64,000 bases of DNA from Sphingobacterium sp. xlx-96 (GCF_011007365.1 NZ_WFKM01000010.1:124001-188000), one strand, 5' to 3'. Counted from the stretch's first letter, positions 18,689-27,755 are shown. Numbers and translations are program-made. Notes: generated from the letters alone by a model not told the origin.

Positions 18689-20500
18689 TTAGCTATAGTA
18701 TGGTTTTATTTTATATTTACATGCAATAGAATGTAACTTCTCTCGTAATGACTGAAGACTAGCCGTAAATTCGTCATTGTTTGTTAAAGTAAAACTAACC
18801 AGTCTCTTAGTCAAGTCACTATAATACTCTATACCTGTAAAAACCTGATCAACAAAACTTTGAATGTATTTACTTTTCTTGATGTTCATATCCTGAACAC
18901 TTTCCTTAATCTGCTTTTCTATGTATTGTATATACAGTTGAAGTTCATTAATAAACATAGATGGCCTTTCCACATCCTTCAAAAGATCAAGCCGTCCATA
19001 GATATGGGAAACCATTTCTTCTAAATTGTAGATTCGGTTAAAATAAGAAAGGTTTGGACCTGGACATATGGCGACAGATAAATCTTTAATGGATTCATCA
19101 ATATCATATTTCAAATAAGCAGATGAAGCCAGACCTTCACAAAGACAAGTCTTTTCCAAAACGTAATCGTAAGCCTTCTGAAGCTGATCCCCTGACAATT
19201 GGCTATTGGCTAATTCTTTGATTTTTTTTGATTGATATTTACGGGATGCTGTGCAAATAGGTTCTTTGGTAAATTCAGTATTAGAAACGAGGTATTTCTT
19301 GGTACAAGGCGCCCCTGGCCTACCTTTTTCAATACGCTCAAGTCTATTTTTTTCAGCAGAACTTTTCCTAAAGTTGTTAAAAGGTACGCCTAGAGGTGAA
19401 GCATCGCTTATATAAAAATCGGAAGCTGTAGCCCCCGCCAATAAGGTTAACGTATCTTTATCCACAGTTGTTGCTTCGGGTACTAAAAGAAATGGAGAAC
19501 CCCATCCTGTACCATCTACTCGATAGTACTCCATTAAAAATTGTTGTTCGGCGGCTGTCCCGATTCCACCTTGAACGGTCAATCTAATCGGCTGAGGCAA
19601 ATTGTATTTGGCTATCCCTTTTTCGCCGAGTGCCTGCTTATAAATGGCCAACAACTCTTGCTCCAGCCCGCCCCTTCTTTCTTTAAATTCTTCAAGAATA
19701 GGCCCTAATAAGTAACCTTCTGTAGCAAAAGCGTGACCTCCACAATTCAAGCCCGATTCGACACGAAATTCAGACACCCAAACCCCCTTTTTAGCAAGGT
19801 ATTTTGCTTGGATCATAGCCGATCTATAGTCGCTCACTTTCAGAATTACCTGCTTTTGGATATTACCATTATAATCAGGAAAGAAAGCTGGAAGTTCACT
19901 TAGATACTGATAAAGTCTAGGATTTAAGCCAGCAGAAAGTACTAATGATGAAGATAAATTGCTATTAGCAAAGCCCCTCAAAGCAGACAGGGCATCTGAA
20001 GATAAGCCGCCAGCACCGTTCCCTTTAGTATCTTGTACCATTCTATCGACCTTAGCCATAATGTTCACGTCTATAGATCCCGCCACGATCTGATTTTTGA
20101 CGAGCTCTCTCAGTTCCGATGCCGTTTTGGGATCTTTTTCATCGACAAAACGATCATAGAGCTGTCTTGCTATAGCGGAAGAGGGTAATAAGTTAAAATA
20201 TTTTTTAACCTCAGGATCAGCATAAAGATCCCTTTCCCGCAAACTACATATTTGCTTATCTAAAAGATCTTTAAGCAAATTCAGATAGGCTGTAATACGC
20301 AGCGCTCTGGCATCGTCTTTACTCTTATTAATACGTTCGAACTCTACACCATTACACAATGCATGGTACTTACGGATATTTTCGATTAGCTCATCATCCA
20401 CAATGGAGACGACAGAAGAAATTCCATATTTGCCTACTTTTAGCGGACTATCTATTGAAAATGCTAATCCTAATACCGGAAGGTGAAATTTATGATGCAT
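18689..20500 (-). CDS. conserved NMO-like (putative FMN-binding TIM-barrel) protein, function unknown
   Basis: 603 residues, no signal peptide. The middle part recalls nitronate monooxygenase/2-nitropropane dioxygenase proteins: 'SGLNCGGHAFATEGYLLGP', then 'IRLTVQGGIGTAAEQQFL', 'DGTGWGSPFLLVPEATT' and 'ERIEKGRPGAPC', in the same order as the glycine-rich FMN-phosphate-binding strands of that family. A C-terminal extension holds conserved-looking cysteines ('EPICTASRKYQ', 'KTCLCEGLA', 'AICPGPNLSYF') that could bind metal. It starts 9 bp after the Crp/Fnr regulator gene, so both are likely one transcript under the same autoregulated promoter. The similarity is by eye; a role in nitrogen-oxide or anaerobic metabolism is inferred from position. 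Confidence 0.6.
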   Translation of the reverse strand: MHHKFHLPVLGLAFSIDSPLKVGKYGISSVVSIVDDELIENIRKYHALCNGVEFERINKSKDDARALRITAYLNLLKDLLDKQICSLRERDLYADPEVKKYFNLLPSSAIARQLYDRFVDEKDPKTASELRELVKNQIVAGSIDVNIMAKVDRMVQDTKGNGAGGLSSDALSALRGFANSNLSSSLVLSAGLNPRLYQYLSELPAFFPDYNGNIQKQVILKVSDYRSAMIQAKYLAKKGVWVSEFRVESGLNCGGHAFATEGYLLGPILEEFKERRGGLEQELLAIYKQALGEKGIAKYNLPQPIRLTVQGGIGTAAEQQFLMEYYRVDGTGWGSPFLLVPEATTVDKDTLTLLAGATASDFYISDASPLGVPFNNFRKSSAEKNRLERIEKGRPGAPCTKKYLVSNTEFTKEPICTASRKYQSKKIKELANSQLSGDQLQKAYDYVLEKTCLCEGLASSAYLKYDIDESIKDLSVAICPGPNLSYFNRIYNLEEMVSHIYGRLDLLKDVERPSMFINELQLYIQYIEKQIKESVQDMNIKKSKYIQSFVDQVFTGIEYYSDLTKRLVSFTLTNNDEFTASLQSLREKLHSIACKYKIKPYYS

Positions 20501-20509
20501 AAATTAAAT

Positions 20510-21127
20510 TTAATGTGGGAAAATACCATCGGAAGGAATGAATACCTTGCCTTTTACAATATCCAATTGTTCATCCTTTTGCATTTGGCGTATGGCACGG
20601 ATCACTGTTTCGACCCTACAACCAATCATATTTGCCAGCTGTTGTCGCGTCAACATCAATCGTCGGCAATCCTCGCATATAAACTTACCATTATCATTGA
20701 AGTAGGTAATTAATTGCGAAACAATATACACAGGATCGTTACTTGCCAGTAATTCAGTTAATAAAAACTTAAATCGAAGCTTTTGCACGATAGATGATGT
20801 AAAGGCAAAATGTAAATCACTATATTCTTGTAAAATAATATTGAAACTAGATACACATAGTCTAAGCACTACAGATGGTGTCTCTGCTACAGCAGTAGCG
20901 GCATACACCCGATTATCGAACAAAGGGAGTTCGCCAAATGCGTCTCCAGGCTCAACCAATTCATGAAGGACTTCTTTTCCATCATCCAAAACATTGCACC
21001 AACGAATTCTTCCTGAAACCAATTGATAATAAAATGAAGCATGACTTCCTACCTGAAAAATAGCTTCGCCGGGAGATACCTGCCTATAAACAGCTCCTTT
21101 TTCTAAAAGTATTTCTAAAGGGATCAT
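20510..21127 (-). CDS. Crp/Fnr family transcriptional regulator
   Basis: 205 residues: cyclic-nucleotide-binding-type beta-roll at about 8-120 ('PGEAIFQVGSHASFYYQLVSG', 'EPGDAFGELPLF'), dimer helix, and a winged HTH at about 155-200 ('LTRQQLANMIGCRVETVIRA'). The N-terminal cysteine cluster of oxygen-sensing FNR is absent. Other cysteines are Cys44, Cys91, Cys151, Cys154 and Cys170, with Cys151-x2-Cys154 just before the HTH. The recognition helix has VETVIR where E. coli FNR has VETISR, fitting a TGA half-site core. The gene is divergent from the nos cluster and its own promoter carries a predicted operator. It is the natural candidate for controlling the five promoters described in the findings. 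The signal (NO, heme, redox) is unknown. Confidence 0.9.
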   Translation of the reverse strand: MIPLEILLEKGAVYRQVSPGEAIFQVGSHASFYYQLVSGRIRWCNVLDDGKEVLHELVEPGDAFGELPLFDNRVYAATAVAETPSVVLRLCVSSFNIILQEYSDLHFAFTSSIVQKLRFKFLLTELLASNDPVYIVSQLITYFNDNGKFICEDCRRLMLTRQQLANMIGCRVETVIRAIRQMQKDEQLDIVKGKVFIPSDGIFPH

Positions 21128-21163
21128 CGTTGTAAGTTTTTATAGTCGGCGAATCTTGATATC

Positions 21164-21208
21164 CAAAGGTAACGCCTCATTCTCAAACCATTATTGATAT
21201 TCATCACA
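21164..21208 (-). promoter_or_regulatory. predicted promoter and Crp/Fnr operator of the regulator gene (autoregulation)
   Basis: Minus-strand -7 box TACCTTTG occupies 21171-21164. The palindrome TTGAT-ATTC-ATCAC (21194-21207, 9 of 10 bases of the FNR consensus) is centred at 21200.5, 29.5 bp upstream of the box. The regulator start codon is at 21127. Confidence 0.65.
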
Positions 21209-21313
21209 AATTCAGATGATATGAATCATAAATTATCAAAACAACACTCCAACAGATTGATATAAAAGCGATTACAAAATAAAATAATCTCATGTTTGCT
21301 CAACTATTTTATG

Positions 21314-21360
21314 TTTATGATTTGACGCATAAAATGCCAATCTGGACAGCACTAAATTTG
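21314..21360 (+). promoter_or_regulatory. predicted promoter and Crp/Fnr operator of the nos cluster
   Basis: TTTATG-N8-CATAAA (21314-21333, core TATGA-TTTGAC-GCATA) is centred at 21323.5. The -7 box TAAATTTG starts at 21353, 29.5 bp downstream of the centre. With a start site a few bases after the box, the operator sits near -41, the class II activator position, replacing a -33 box. The first gene starts at 21407. Confidence 0.7.
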
Positions 21361-21406
21361 TCAAGAAGATAAAAATAATTGAGTAGAAAAATTAATCCAT
21401 AAGAAA

Positions 21407-21886
21407 ATGAAAAAGCTAATTTACCTATTTACAATCTGCATCATTGTATATGCATGTTCACAAAGCAACAACCAAAACCAAAACGAGACCTCTTCAAACG
21501 AAGTAGAATCTGAAAACACTTCAGCAGCGACATCAAGCTATGACCCTAAACGAGGTGAGGGCAAGTATGAGAAAGTGGAAATAGAAGAAAAATTAGATCA
21601 GAAAATGGCAACAAGTGGAGAATCAATTGCAAATCTTAAATGTGCTAGTTGTCATAAGTACTCTGATGAAAAATTGGTAGGTCCAGGTTGGGCCGGAGTG
21701 TCTAAAAGACATGCTCCTGAATGGATTATGAATTTTATAACCAACCCAGATCCTATGATCGACAAAGACCCAAAACTACAAGCTCAACTAGAACTTTGTT
21801 TAGTGCGCATGCCAAACCAGAATCTTTCCGATAAAGATGCCCGTGATATCCTGGAGTTTATGCGTAAAAACGATGGTCTTAAATAA
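21407..21886 (+). CDS. c-type cytochrome lipoprotein of the nos cluster
   Basis: 159 residues with a lipoprotein signal ('IIVYACS', Cys17), a low-complexity Ser/Asn/Glu linker (about 18-55), and a monoheme cytochrome c domain. The heme motif is CASCH in 'LKCASCHKYSDEKLVGPGW', and the likely Met axial ligand lies in 'LVRMPNQNLSDKDARDILEFM'. It probably delivers electrons to the nitrous-oxide reductase encoded 50 bp downstream. Small cytochromes are common partners in clade II nos clusters, which lack NosR. Confidence 0.9.
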   Translation: MKKLIYLFTICIIVYACSQSNNQNQNETSSNEVESENTSAATSSYDPKRGEGKYEKVEIEEKLDQKMATSGESIANLKCASCHKYSDEKLVGPGWAGVSKRHAPEWIMNFITNPDPMIDKDPKLQAQLELCLVRMPNQNLSDKDARDILEFMRKNDGLK

Positions 21887-21936
21887 ACGCAGAACAACAA
21901 CAAAATTACCTTAACAAGTTTAATCAGCAATATGTT

Positions 21937-23916
21937 ATGAAGATTAAAAATCAACTCTTATGTGCCATGGCTATTTTAGCCGGTACAGTATCCTTTCAGG
22001 CCTGTAAGCCTAAGGGTACTGAAAACGCTGTTAGCGCAAATGCGGCAGAAAAAGTTTATGTAGCTCCAGGAAAATACGACGAATTCTACACGTTTACTTC
22101 AGGTGGATTTAGCGGCCAATTGTCTGTCTATGGATTGCCTTCAGGTAGATTGTTTCGTGTCATACCTGTATTCTCTGTAGATCCTGAAAAGGGATGGGGA
22201 TACAGCGAAGAAACTAAACCTATGTTGGAAACATCGCATGGCAGCGTACCTTGGGACGATCTTCACCACGTCCAGTTGTCAAAAACCAATGGCGAATATG
22301 ACGGCAAGTGGGTGTTTGTCAACGCCAACAATACACCGCGTATTGCCCGTGTGGATCTTACTACTTTTAGAACGGCCGAAATTTTAGAACTTCCCAATAG
22401 CGGAGGGAATCACTCCTCGCCATTCATCACACAAAATACAGAATATGTAGTAACAGGCACAAGGTTCAGCGTACCTATGGATGGTGCCAATAGCGACGTT
22501 TCTATAGATACATACAAGAAAAACTTTAAAGGAACATTGAGCTTTGTAAGTGTGAACAAGGAAAGTGGAAATATGGACATCGCTTTCCAAATTGAGACAC
22601 CTGGTGTTAATTACGATTTGAGTAGAGCAGGAAAAGAAGCTTCACATGGATGGTTCTTCTTTTCGACATACAATACCGAACAGGCGAATACACTTCTGGA
22701 AGTCAATGCTTCTAAAAATGACAAAGACTTTATTTTGGCCGTAAACTGGAAAAAAGCTGAAGAATACTTAAAGGCCGGCAAGGGCAAAAAAGTAAGTAAT
22801 CTAAAATATGCACACAATATATATGACGAACACGCACACACTTCAAAATCTACGATTAAAAATGAGGTAGTGATACTAAATTCTGCCGAATTAGAAGGAT
22901 TGTGCTACTATATTCCATGCCCTAAATCTCCTCACGGCGTTGACGTGGATCCTACGGGCGAGTATATCGTAGGAAGTGGAAAATTAGCAGCCTTGATTCC
23001 TGTATTTTCATTCACTAAAATCCAGAAAGCTATTAAAGATAAATCTTTTGAAGGCACATTTGAAGGTATCCCGATTATCAAATACGAGTCGGCTTTGTAT
23101 GGAGAGGTGGAGAAACCCGGCTTAGGCCCATTACATACCGAATTTGATGGCAAAGGAAATGCAATTACCTCGTTCTTTGTATCATCCGAATTAGTAAAAT
23201 GGAATATCAAAGACCTTAAAATATTAGATAGGGCACCTACCTTTTACTCCGTAGGTCACTTGATGATTCCGGGAGGCGACACCAAATCGCCTGATGGAAA
23301 ATATGTAGTGGCATATAACAAAATTACGAAAGATCGTTTTTTACCAACTGGACCTGAACTGGCACACAGTGCACAGTTATATGATATATCAGGAGATAAA
23401 ATGCAGTTGCTGCTCGACTTTCCGACCATCGGAGAACCTCACTATGCGCAAGCTATAAAAGCCGAAAAAATTAAAGACAAATCGGTCAAGATTTACAAAT
23501 TGGAGGCAAATAAGCATCCTAACTTTGCTAAAGGTGAGGCCGATGCCCGGGTAGAAAGAAAAGGCAATACAGTTCATGTTTATCTAACTACAATACGATC
23601 TCATTTTACACCGGATAAAATCGAAGGTGTTAAACTGGGAGATGAGGTTCTTTTCCACGTTACCAATATTGAGCAAGATTGGGATATGCCGCATGGTTTT
23701 GCTATCAAAGGAGCCAGTAATGGTGAATTGCTGGTTATGCCTGGAGAAACTCAAACGTTAAAATGGGTACCAGACCGCACCGGAATATTCCCTATTTACT
23801 GTACAGATTTTTGTAGTGCATTACACCAGGAGATGGCCGGCTATGTACGCGTATCACCTAAAGGCAGTAATGTTCCTATTTCATATGGTACAGGAGATAA
23901 ATTGACAACTAAATAA
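21937..23916 (+). CDS. nosZ: nitrous-oxide reductase, clade II (Sec-dependent)
   Basis: 659 residues. Reduces N2O to N2 in the periplasm. The N-terminus is a Sec/lipoprotein-like signal ('GTVSFQACKPKG', Cys23), not a twin-arginine signal, which marks the clade II (atypical) enzyme. A beta-propeller carries all expected CuZ histidine regions: 'DDLHHVQLS', 'GGNHSSPF', 'KSPHGVDVD', 'GPLHTEFDG', 'SVGHLMIPGG' and 'GEPHYAQ'. The C-terminal cupredoxin domain carries the CuA site 'CTDFCSALHQEM', the clade II form. It is followed by nosLDFY assembly genes. Expression is predicted to depend on the Crp/Fnr site at 21314-21333. Confidence 0.97.
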   Translation: MKIKNQLLCAMAILAGTVSFQACKPKGTENAVSANAAEKVYVAPGKYDEFYTFTSGGFSGQLSVYGLPSGRLFRVIPVFSVDPEKGWGYSEETKPMLETSHGSVPWDDLHHVQLSKTNGEYDGKWVFVNANNTPRIARVDLTTFRTAEILELPNSGGNHSSPFITQNTEYVVTGTRFSVPMDGANSDVSIDTYKKNFKGTLSFVSVNKESGNMDIAFQIETPGVNYDLSRAGKEASHGWFFFSTYNTEQANTLLEVNASKNDKDFILAVNWKKAEEYLKAGKGKKVSNLKYAHNIYDEHAHTSKSTIKNEVVILNSAELEGLCYYIPCPKSPHGVDVDPTGEYIVGSGKLAALIPVFSFTKIQKAIKDKSFEGTFEGIPIIKYESALYGEVEKPGLGPLHTEFDGKGNAITSFFVSSELVKWNIKDLKILDRAPTFYSVGHLMIPGGDTKSPDGKYVVAYNKITKDRFLPTGPELAHSAQLYDISGDKMQLLLDFPTIGEPHYAQAIKAEKIKDKSVKIYKLEANKHPNFAKGEADARVERKGNTVHVYLTTIRSHFTPDKIEGVKLGDEVLFHVTNIEQDWDMPHGFAIKGASNGELLVMPGETQTLKWVPDRTGIFPIYCTDFCSALHQEMAGYVRVSPKGSNVPISYGTGDKLTTK

Positions 23917-23923
23917 CAAGATT

Positions 23924-24514
23924 GTGAGAAATCCAGGTTCAATTAAAAAAATCCACCGTGTGCTCCTAGTTTCATCAGGTTTGCTGCTCTTTACGACCAT
24001 TTTTTTCCCGATATGGAGAATCGAGCTGGATGCAGCTCAGTATCCCGAAGGCCTAGAACTACTCATCTACAGTAATAAACTGGCAGGACAGGTCGACATA
24101 ATTAATGGTTTAAACCATTACATAGGAATGAAGACGCTACATGCAGCGGATTTTATTGAGTTCACCATTCTCCCTTATATACTGGGGATGTTCGCCTTGG
24201 CCTTCATCGCTGTAGGTATATTTGGCAAGCTGAAGGCTCTAAAAATACTCTTCACCGCCTTTGTACTATTTGGAATTATAGCCATGGTGGATTTTTGGAT
24301 CTGGGAATATAATTATGGGCACGATCTAGATCCCAACGCTGCTATCAAAGTACCTGGCATGGCTTACCAACCACCCCTTATCGGATTTAAACAATTGTTA
24401 AATTTTGGGGCTTACTCTATACCGGATATTGGTGGGTGGATTATCGTTGGGGTCGGCGTTGTGCTTTTATATTGCTTAGGGGCAGAATGGAAATCAACTA
24501 AAAAAAATATATAA
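23924..24514 (+). CDS. nos-cluster integral membrane protein (NosB-like position)
   Basis: 196 residues, GTG start 7 bp after the nosZ stop; its last base is shared with the nosL ATG (TAATG overlap). Four hydrophobic segments are visible ('VLLVSSGLLLFTTIFFPIW', 'YILGMFALAFIAVGIFG', 'ILFTAFVLFGIIAMVDFWIW', 'IIVGVGVVLLYCLG'). The conserved-looking 'FWIWEYNYGHDLDPNAAI' loop lies between segments 3 and 4. Clade II clusters often encode a small membrane protein (NosB) directly after nosZ, and this occupies that slot. Homology to NosB itself is not shown. Its role in N2O reduction is inferred from context. Confidence 0.7.
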   Translation: MRNPGSIKKIHRVLLVSSGLLLFTTIFFPIWRIELDAAQYPEGLELLIYSNKLAGQVDIINGLNHYIGMKTLHAADFIEFTILPYILGMFALAFIAVGIFGKLKALKILFTAFVLFGIIAMVDFWIWEYNYGHDLDPNAAIKVPGMAYQPPLIGFKQLLNFGAYSIPDIGGWIIVGVGVVLLYCLGAEWKSTKKNI

Positions 24515-24966
24515 TGACTAATCCTATACAAAAAAATATAGCAAAGATCTGGACTTTAGTTTTGTTGGTCGTGGGGTTACAAGCTTGTAACGCTAGCGGA
24601 CCAAAACCCATAAACTATGGTAAAGATCAGTGTGTGTATTGTAAAATGACCATCTCTGACGCTAGATTCGGGACGCAGCTACTAACAAAAAAAGGCCGCA
24701 CCTATAATTTTGATGATTTATCTTGCATGGTAGCTTTCGCTGCTGAAGGTACCGTCTCAAAACAAGATATCGAAAACCTGTACGTACCGGATTACAGCCA
24801 AGACAAAAAGTTATATCCAGCCAACGAAATGTTTTTCTTAAAGAGTGAAAGTCTGAAAAGCCCTATGCGTGGAGATATTGCTGCTTTTAAAAATGAAGCT
24901 GACTTAAAGCGCGTACAGAAAGAATTAGGAGGAAAACAGCTGGCCTGGAAAGAAATCTGGAAATAA
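24514..24966 (+). CDS. nosL: copper chaperone lipoprotein NosL
   Basis: 150 residues with a lipoprotein signal ('VVGLQACNASG', Cys25). The NosL hallmark follows: 'YGKDQCVYCKMTISDARFG', with the CxxCKM Cu(I)-binding motif, then 'FDDLSCMVAF'. It delivers copper for CuZ assembly of nitrous-oxide reductase at the outer face of the inner membrane. It is tightly packed between the membrane protein and nosD. Confidence 0.94.
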   Translation: MTNPIQKNIAKIWTLVLLVVGLQACNASGPKPINYGKDQCVYCKMTISDARFGTQLLTKKGRTYNFDDLSCMVAFAAEGTVSKQDIENLYVPDYSQDKKLYPANEMFFLKSESLKSPMRGDIAAFKNEADLKRVQKELGGKQLAWKEIWK

Positions 24967-24970
24967 GGAA

Positions 24971-26224
24971 ATGAGAAATTTCTATTTACTTAAGCAACTT
25001 TTTTTTTTACTTACCTACCTAATGGTGAGCGGCAATCTATATGCCGACACCATTAAGGTAGGAAACAAGGAGTCTATAAAATCAATTCGGAAAGCTATCC
25101 AGATAGCTAAACAAGGAGATACTGTCGTCGTCGAAAAAGGTGTGTACAAAGGGAATATCACCATCGATAAGCCGTTAACTCTAATTGGGAATAATCTTCC
25201 AACTCTTGATGGCGAAAAAAAATATGAACCTATTTCGATAAAATCACCTGACGTCATAGTAAAAGGATTTCTGATCAAATCCTCTGGCCACTCCTCGCTC
25301 ACGGATATTGCCGGCATCAAGGTATATAATACCGAACGCGTCACCATAAGCAACAATGTTTTAGAAGACAACTATTTTGGAATTTATTTTCAAGCCTCAA
25401 AAAACTGTATAGCAGAGAACAATTCGATCACAGCCTATGGGTCGACAGAACAGCTCAGCGGGAACGGCATACATGCCTGGAATAGTGACAGCCTCTCTAT
25501 CTATCACAATAAAATATTGGGGCATCGCGATGGCATATACCTTGAATTTGTAACCCATACACATGTAGAAAAAAATCTATCTAAAAATAACATCAGATAC
25601 GGCCTACATTTTATGTTTTCACATGATAATGCCTATATCCAAAACGAATTTACGCATAACGGAGCAGGAGTCGCAGTGATGTATACGAAACGTGTCCGTA
25701 TGGAATACAATGTTTTCAATGAAAACTGGGGTGATTCTGCCTATGGCCTCTTACTAAAGGACATCACCGATAGTGAAATCAAACACAACAAATTCAGTAA
25801 AAACACAACTGCCATTTTCATGGAGGGCAGCAACCGGATTCATATCGAAAACAATCAAATCGAACATAATGGATGGGCCTTAAAAATACAGGCCAGCTGC
25901 ACAGATAATATGCTAATCAACAACAACTTCATAAACAACACTTTTGACGTAGCAACGAACAATATGACGTTGATGGAAAACACCTTCAAGCTTAATTTTT
26001 GGGACAAATATGAAGGTTACGATCTGGACAGGGACGGTATAGGCGATGTCCCCTATCGTCCAGTAAGTCTATTCTCTGTCATCGTAGAACAATACCCTAT
26101 GGCCATGCTATTGTTCCGTAGCTTCATGTCTAAATTACTGGACCGTACAGAACGGGTAATGCCTAGTCTTACCCCAGAAAAATTAAAGGACGACACCCCT
26201 CATATGAAACCTATTGCCGTATGA
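24971..26224 (+). CDS. nosD: nitrous-oxide reductase maturation protein NosD
   Basis: 417 residues, Sec signal peptide (about 1-25, ending NLYA). Right-handed parallel beta-helix with repeated N-rich turns, e.g. 'NTERVTISNNVLEDNYFGIY', 'NTTAIFMEGSNRIHIENNQI' and 'IQNEFTHNGAGVAVMYTKRV', typical of the NosD/carbohydrate-binding-CASH family. It is the periplasmic partner of the NosFY ABC transporter in CuZ assembly. Its end overlaps nosF by ATGA (26221-26224). Confidence 0.95.
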   Translation: MRNFYLLKQLFFLLTYLMVSGNLYADTIKVGNKESIKSIRKAIQIAKQGDTVVVEKGVYKGNITIDKPLTLIGNNLPTLDGEKKYEPISIKSPDVIVKGFLIKSSGHSSLTDIAGIKVYNTERVTISNNVLEDNYFGIYFQASKNCIAENNSITAYGSTEQLSGNGIHAWNSDSLSIYHNKILGHRDGIYLEFVTHTHVEKNLSKNNIRYGLHFMFSHDNAYIQNEFTHNGAGVAVMYTKRVRMEYNVFNENWGDSAYGLLLKDITDSEIKHNKFSKNTTAIFMEGSNRIHIENNQIEHNGWALKIQASCTDNMLINNNFINNTFDVATNNMTLMENTFKLNFWDKYEGYDLDRDGIGDVPYRPVSLFSVIVEQYPMAMLLFRSFMSKLLDRTERVMPSLTPEKLKDDTPHMKPIAV

Positions 26225-26946
26225 TAAAAATTGAAAATATCTGTAAAAGTTTTGGTAAAATAAAAGTACTAAAAGAGATAAACCTAAATTTTGACCGCGG
26301 GCAATGCATTGCATTAATAGGCCCCAATGGCTGTGGTAAAACCACACTGATAAAATCGATATTGGGTATGGTCGTACCTTCATCGGGTACCATTCTAGTC
26401 CAGAACAAAAGTATTAAACAAGCTTGGGAATACCGTAAAGACATTGGATACATGCCCCAAATAGGCCGATACCCAGACAATATGACTATCGGACAAGTAT
26501 TGGATATGATGAAAGACATACGTGCCGATCTCCACCAGGATTGCGACACAGAGCTTTACCGCGAATTCAAAATGGAAGAATTGTTAACGAAAAGAATGAG
26601 CACATTATCTGGGGGGACGCGACAAAAGGTGAGTGCCTGTATTGCCTTTATGTTCAAACCACAGATCTTGATATTGGACGAACCTACTGCAGGATTAGAC
26701 CCGATATCTACGGAGATCCTCAAAGATAAAATACGAAGAGAACAGGACAACAACAAACTGATCATAATTACCTCCCACATTCTTAGTGATTTGGACGAGT
26801 TAGTCTCCGAGATTATTTATATGGAAGATGGCCAGCTTCGATTCCATAAAAACATTGATGCTTTGAAGCAGGAAACGGGAACAGAAAAATTGGGAAAAGC
26901 TATTGCCCAAATCATGTTATCTTCTAATACCAAGGATTATGCATAA
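26221..26946 (+). CDS. nosF: ABC transporter ATP-binding protein NosF
   Basis: 241 residues with Walker A 'GPNGCGKTTL' (about 32-41), signature 'LSGGTRQKV', Walker B 'ILILDEPTAGLDP' and switch His in 'IIITSHILSDLDEL'. Energises the NosFY complex needed for copper-sulfur centre assembly of NosZ. Starts in the ATGA overlap with nosD and overlaps nosY by 8 bp. Confidence 0.95.
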   Translation: MIKIENICKSFGKIKVLKEINLNFDRGQCIALIGPNGCGKTTLIKSILGMVVPSSGTILVQNKSIKQAWEYRKDIGYMPQIGRYPDNMTIGQVLDMMKDIRADLHQDCDTELYREFKMEELLTKRMSTLSGGTRQKVSACIAFMFKPQILILDEPTAGLDPISTEILKDKIRREQDNNKLIIITSHILSDLDELVSEIIYMEDGQLRFHKNIDALKQETGTEKLGKAIAQIMLSSNTKDYA

Positions 26947-27706
26947 AATCATTAAATATGTTATCAGTGATATCCTACGTAGCAAAACGATTATCGCATA
27001 CACTTTGATCCTTTTTGCCCTCTCTTTTAGTATACTAGGGATGGAAAACAATGCTGAAAAAGGGATAGTGAGCTTAATGAACATTGTGTTGTTTGTCGTA
27101 CCTTTAGTAAGTATCATCTTTTCGACGGTCTATCTTTACAATAGCGCAGAGTTTATCGAACTATTAGTCAGCCAACCGTTAAAACGCACAAAAATATGGA
27201 CTAGTATTTTCTTAGGGCTATCTGGCGCCACTACATTTGCCTTTTTATTAGGTGTAGGTATACCGATAATTATCTTCGCTTGGATACCTTCGGGTGTACT
27301 CTTATTGGCATGTGGAGCTGCACTTTCTATGATTTTTGTTTCCGTAGCCTTATGGACTTCAGTACGTATCCGAGACAAAGCAAAAGGGATAGGTTTAGCC
27401 ATTTTGATATGGTTATATTTTGCCTTGTTATTCGATGCTATAGTGCTCTTTGTGATGTTCCAATTTTCGGATTATCCGATTGAAAACGCAATGGTCGCAT
27501 TCACAATGCTCAATCCAATTGATATCACACGGATTATTATATTGTTGCAAGTGGATCTATCCGCCATGATGGGCTATACCGGAGCGATTTTCCAAAAATT
27601 CTTCGGTACAGGCGGAGGAATGATTTTGACGATAATCATTTCTTTTTTGTGGATAGCTCTCCCTCTCCTTTTGTCAACAAGATACTTCACAAAAAAAGAC
27701 TTATAA
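26939..27706 (+). CDS. nosY: ABC transporter permease NosY
   Basis: 255 residues from the ATG at 26939, chosen because it begins directly with the cytosolic 'MHKIIKYVISDILRSK' typical of NosY-like permeases; the frame is open upstream to 26903 but that part only overlaps nosF. About six membrane segments are seen, including 'IIAYTLILFALSFSILG', 'IVLFVVPLVSIIFSTVYLY' and 'GMILTIIISFLWIALPLLL'. Forms the membrane part of the NosFY complex. Last gene of the nos operon; no clear terminator follows. Confidence 0.93.
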   Translation: MHKIIKYVISDILRSKTIIAYTLILFALSFSILGMENNAEKGIVSLMNIVLFVVPLVSIIFSTVYLYNSAEFIELLVSQPLKRTKIWTSIFLGLSGATTFAFLLGVGIPIIIFAWIPSGVLLLACGAALSMIFVSVALWTSVRIRDKAKGIGLAILIWLYFALLFDAIVLFVMFQFSDYPIENAMVAFTMLNPIDITRIIILLQVDLSAMMGYTGAIFQKFFGTGGGMILTIIISFLWIALPLLLSTRYFTKKDL

Positions 27707-27755
27707 CACACTGAATACCAAATACTGACAATCCATTAACAATTTTAACGGACGC

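Noticed and set aside
21220..21230. TATGA-A-TCATA palindrome in the regulator/nos gap
   Set aside because: Half-sites match the proposed operator but the spacer is 1 bp instead of 6, so a dimer of this family could not read it the same way.
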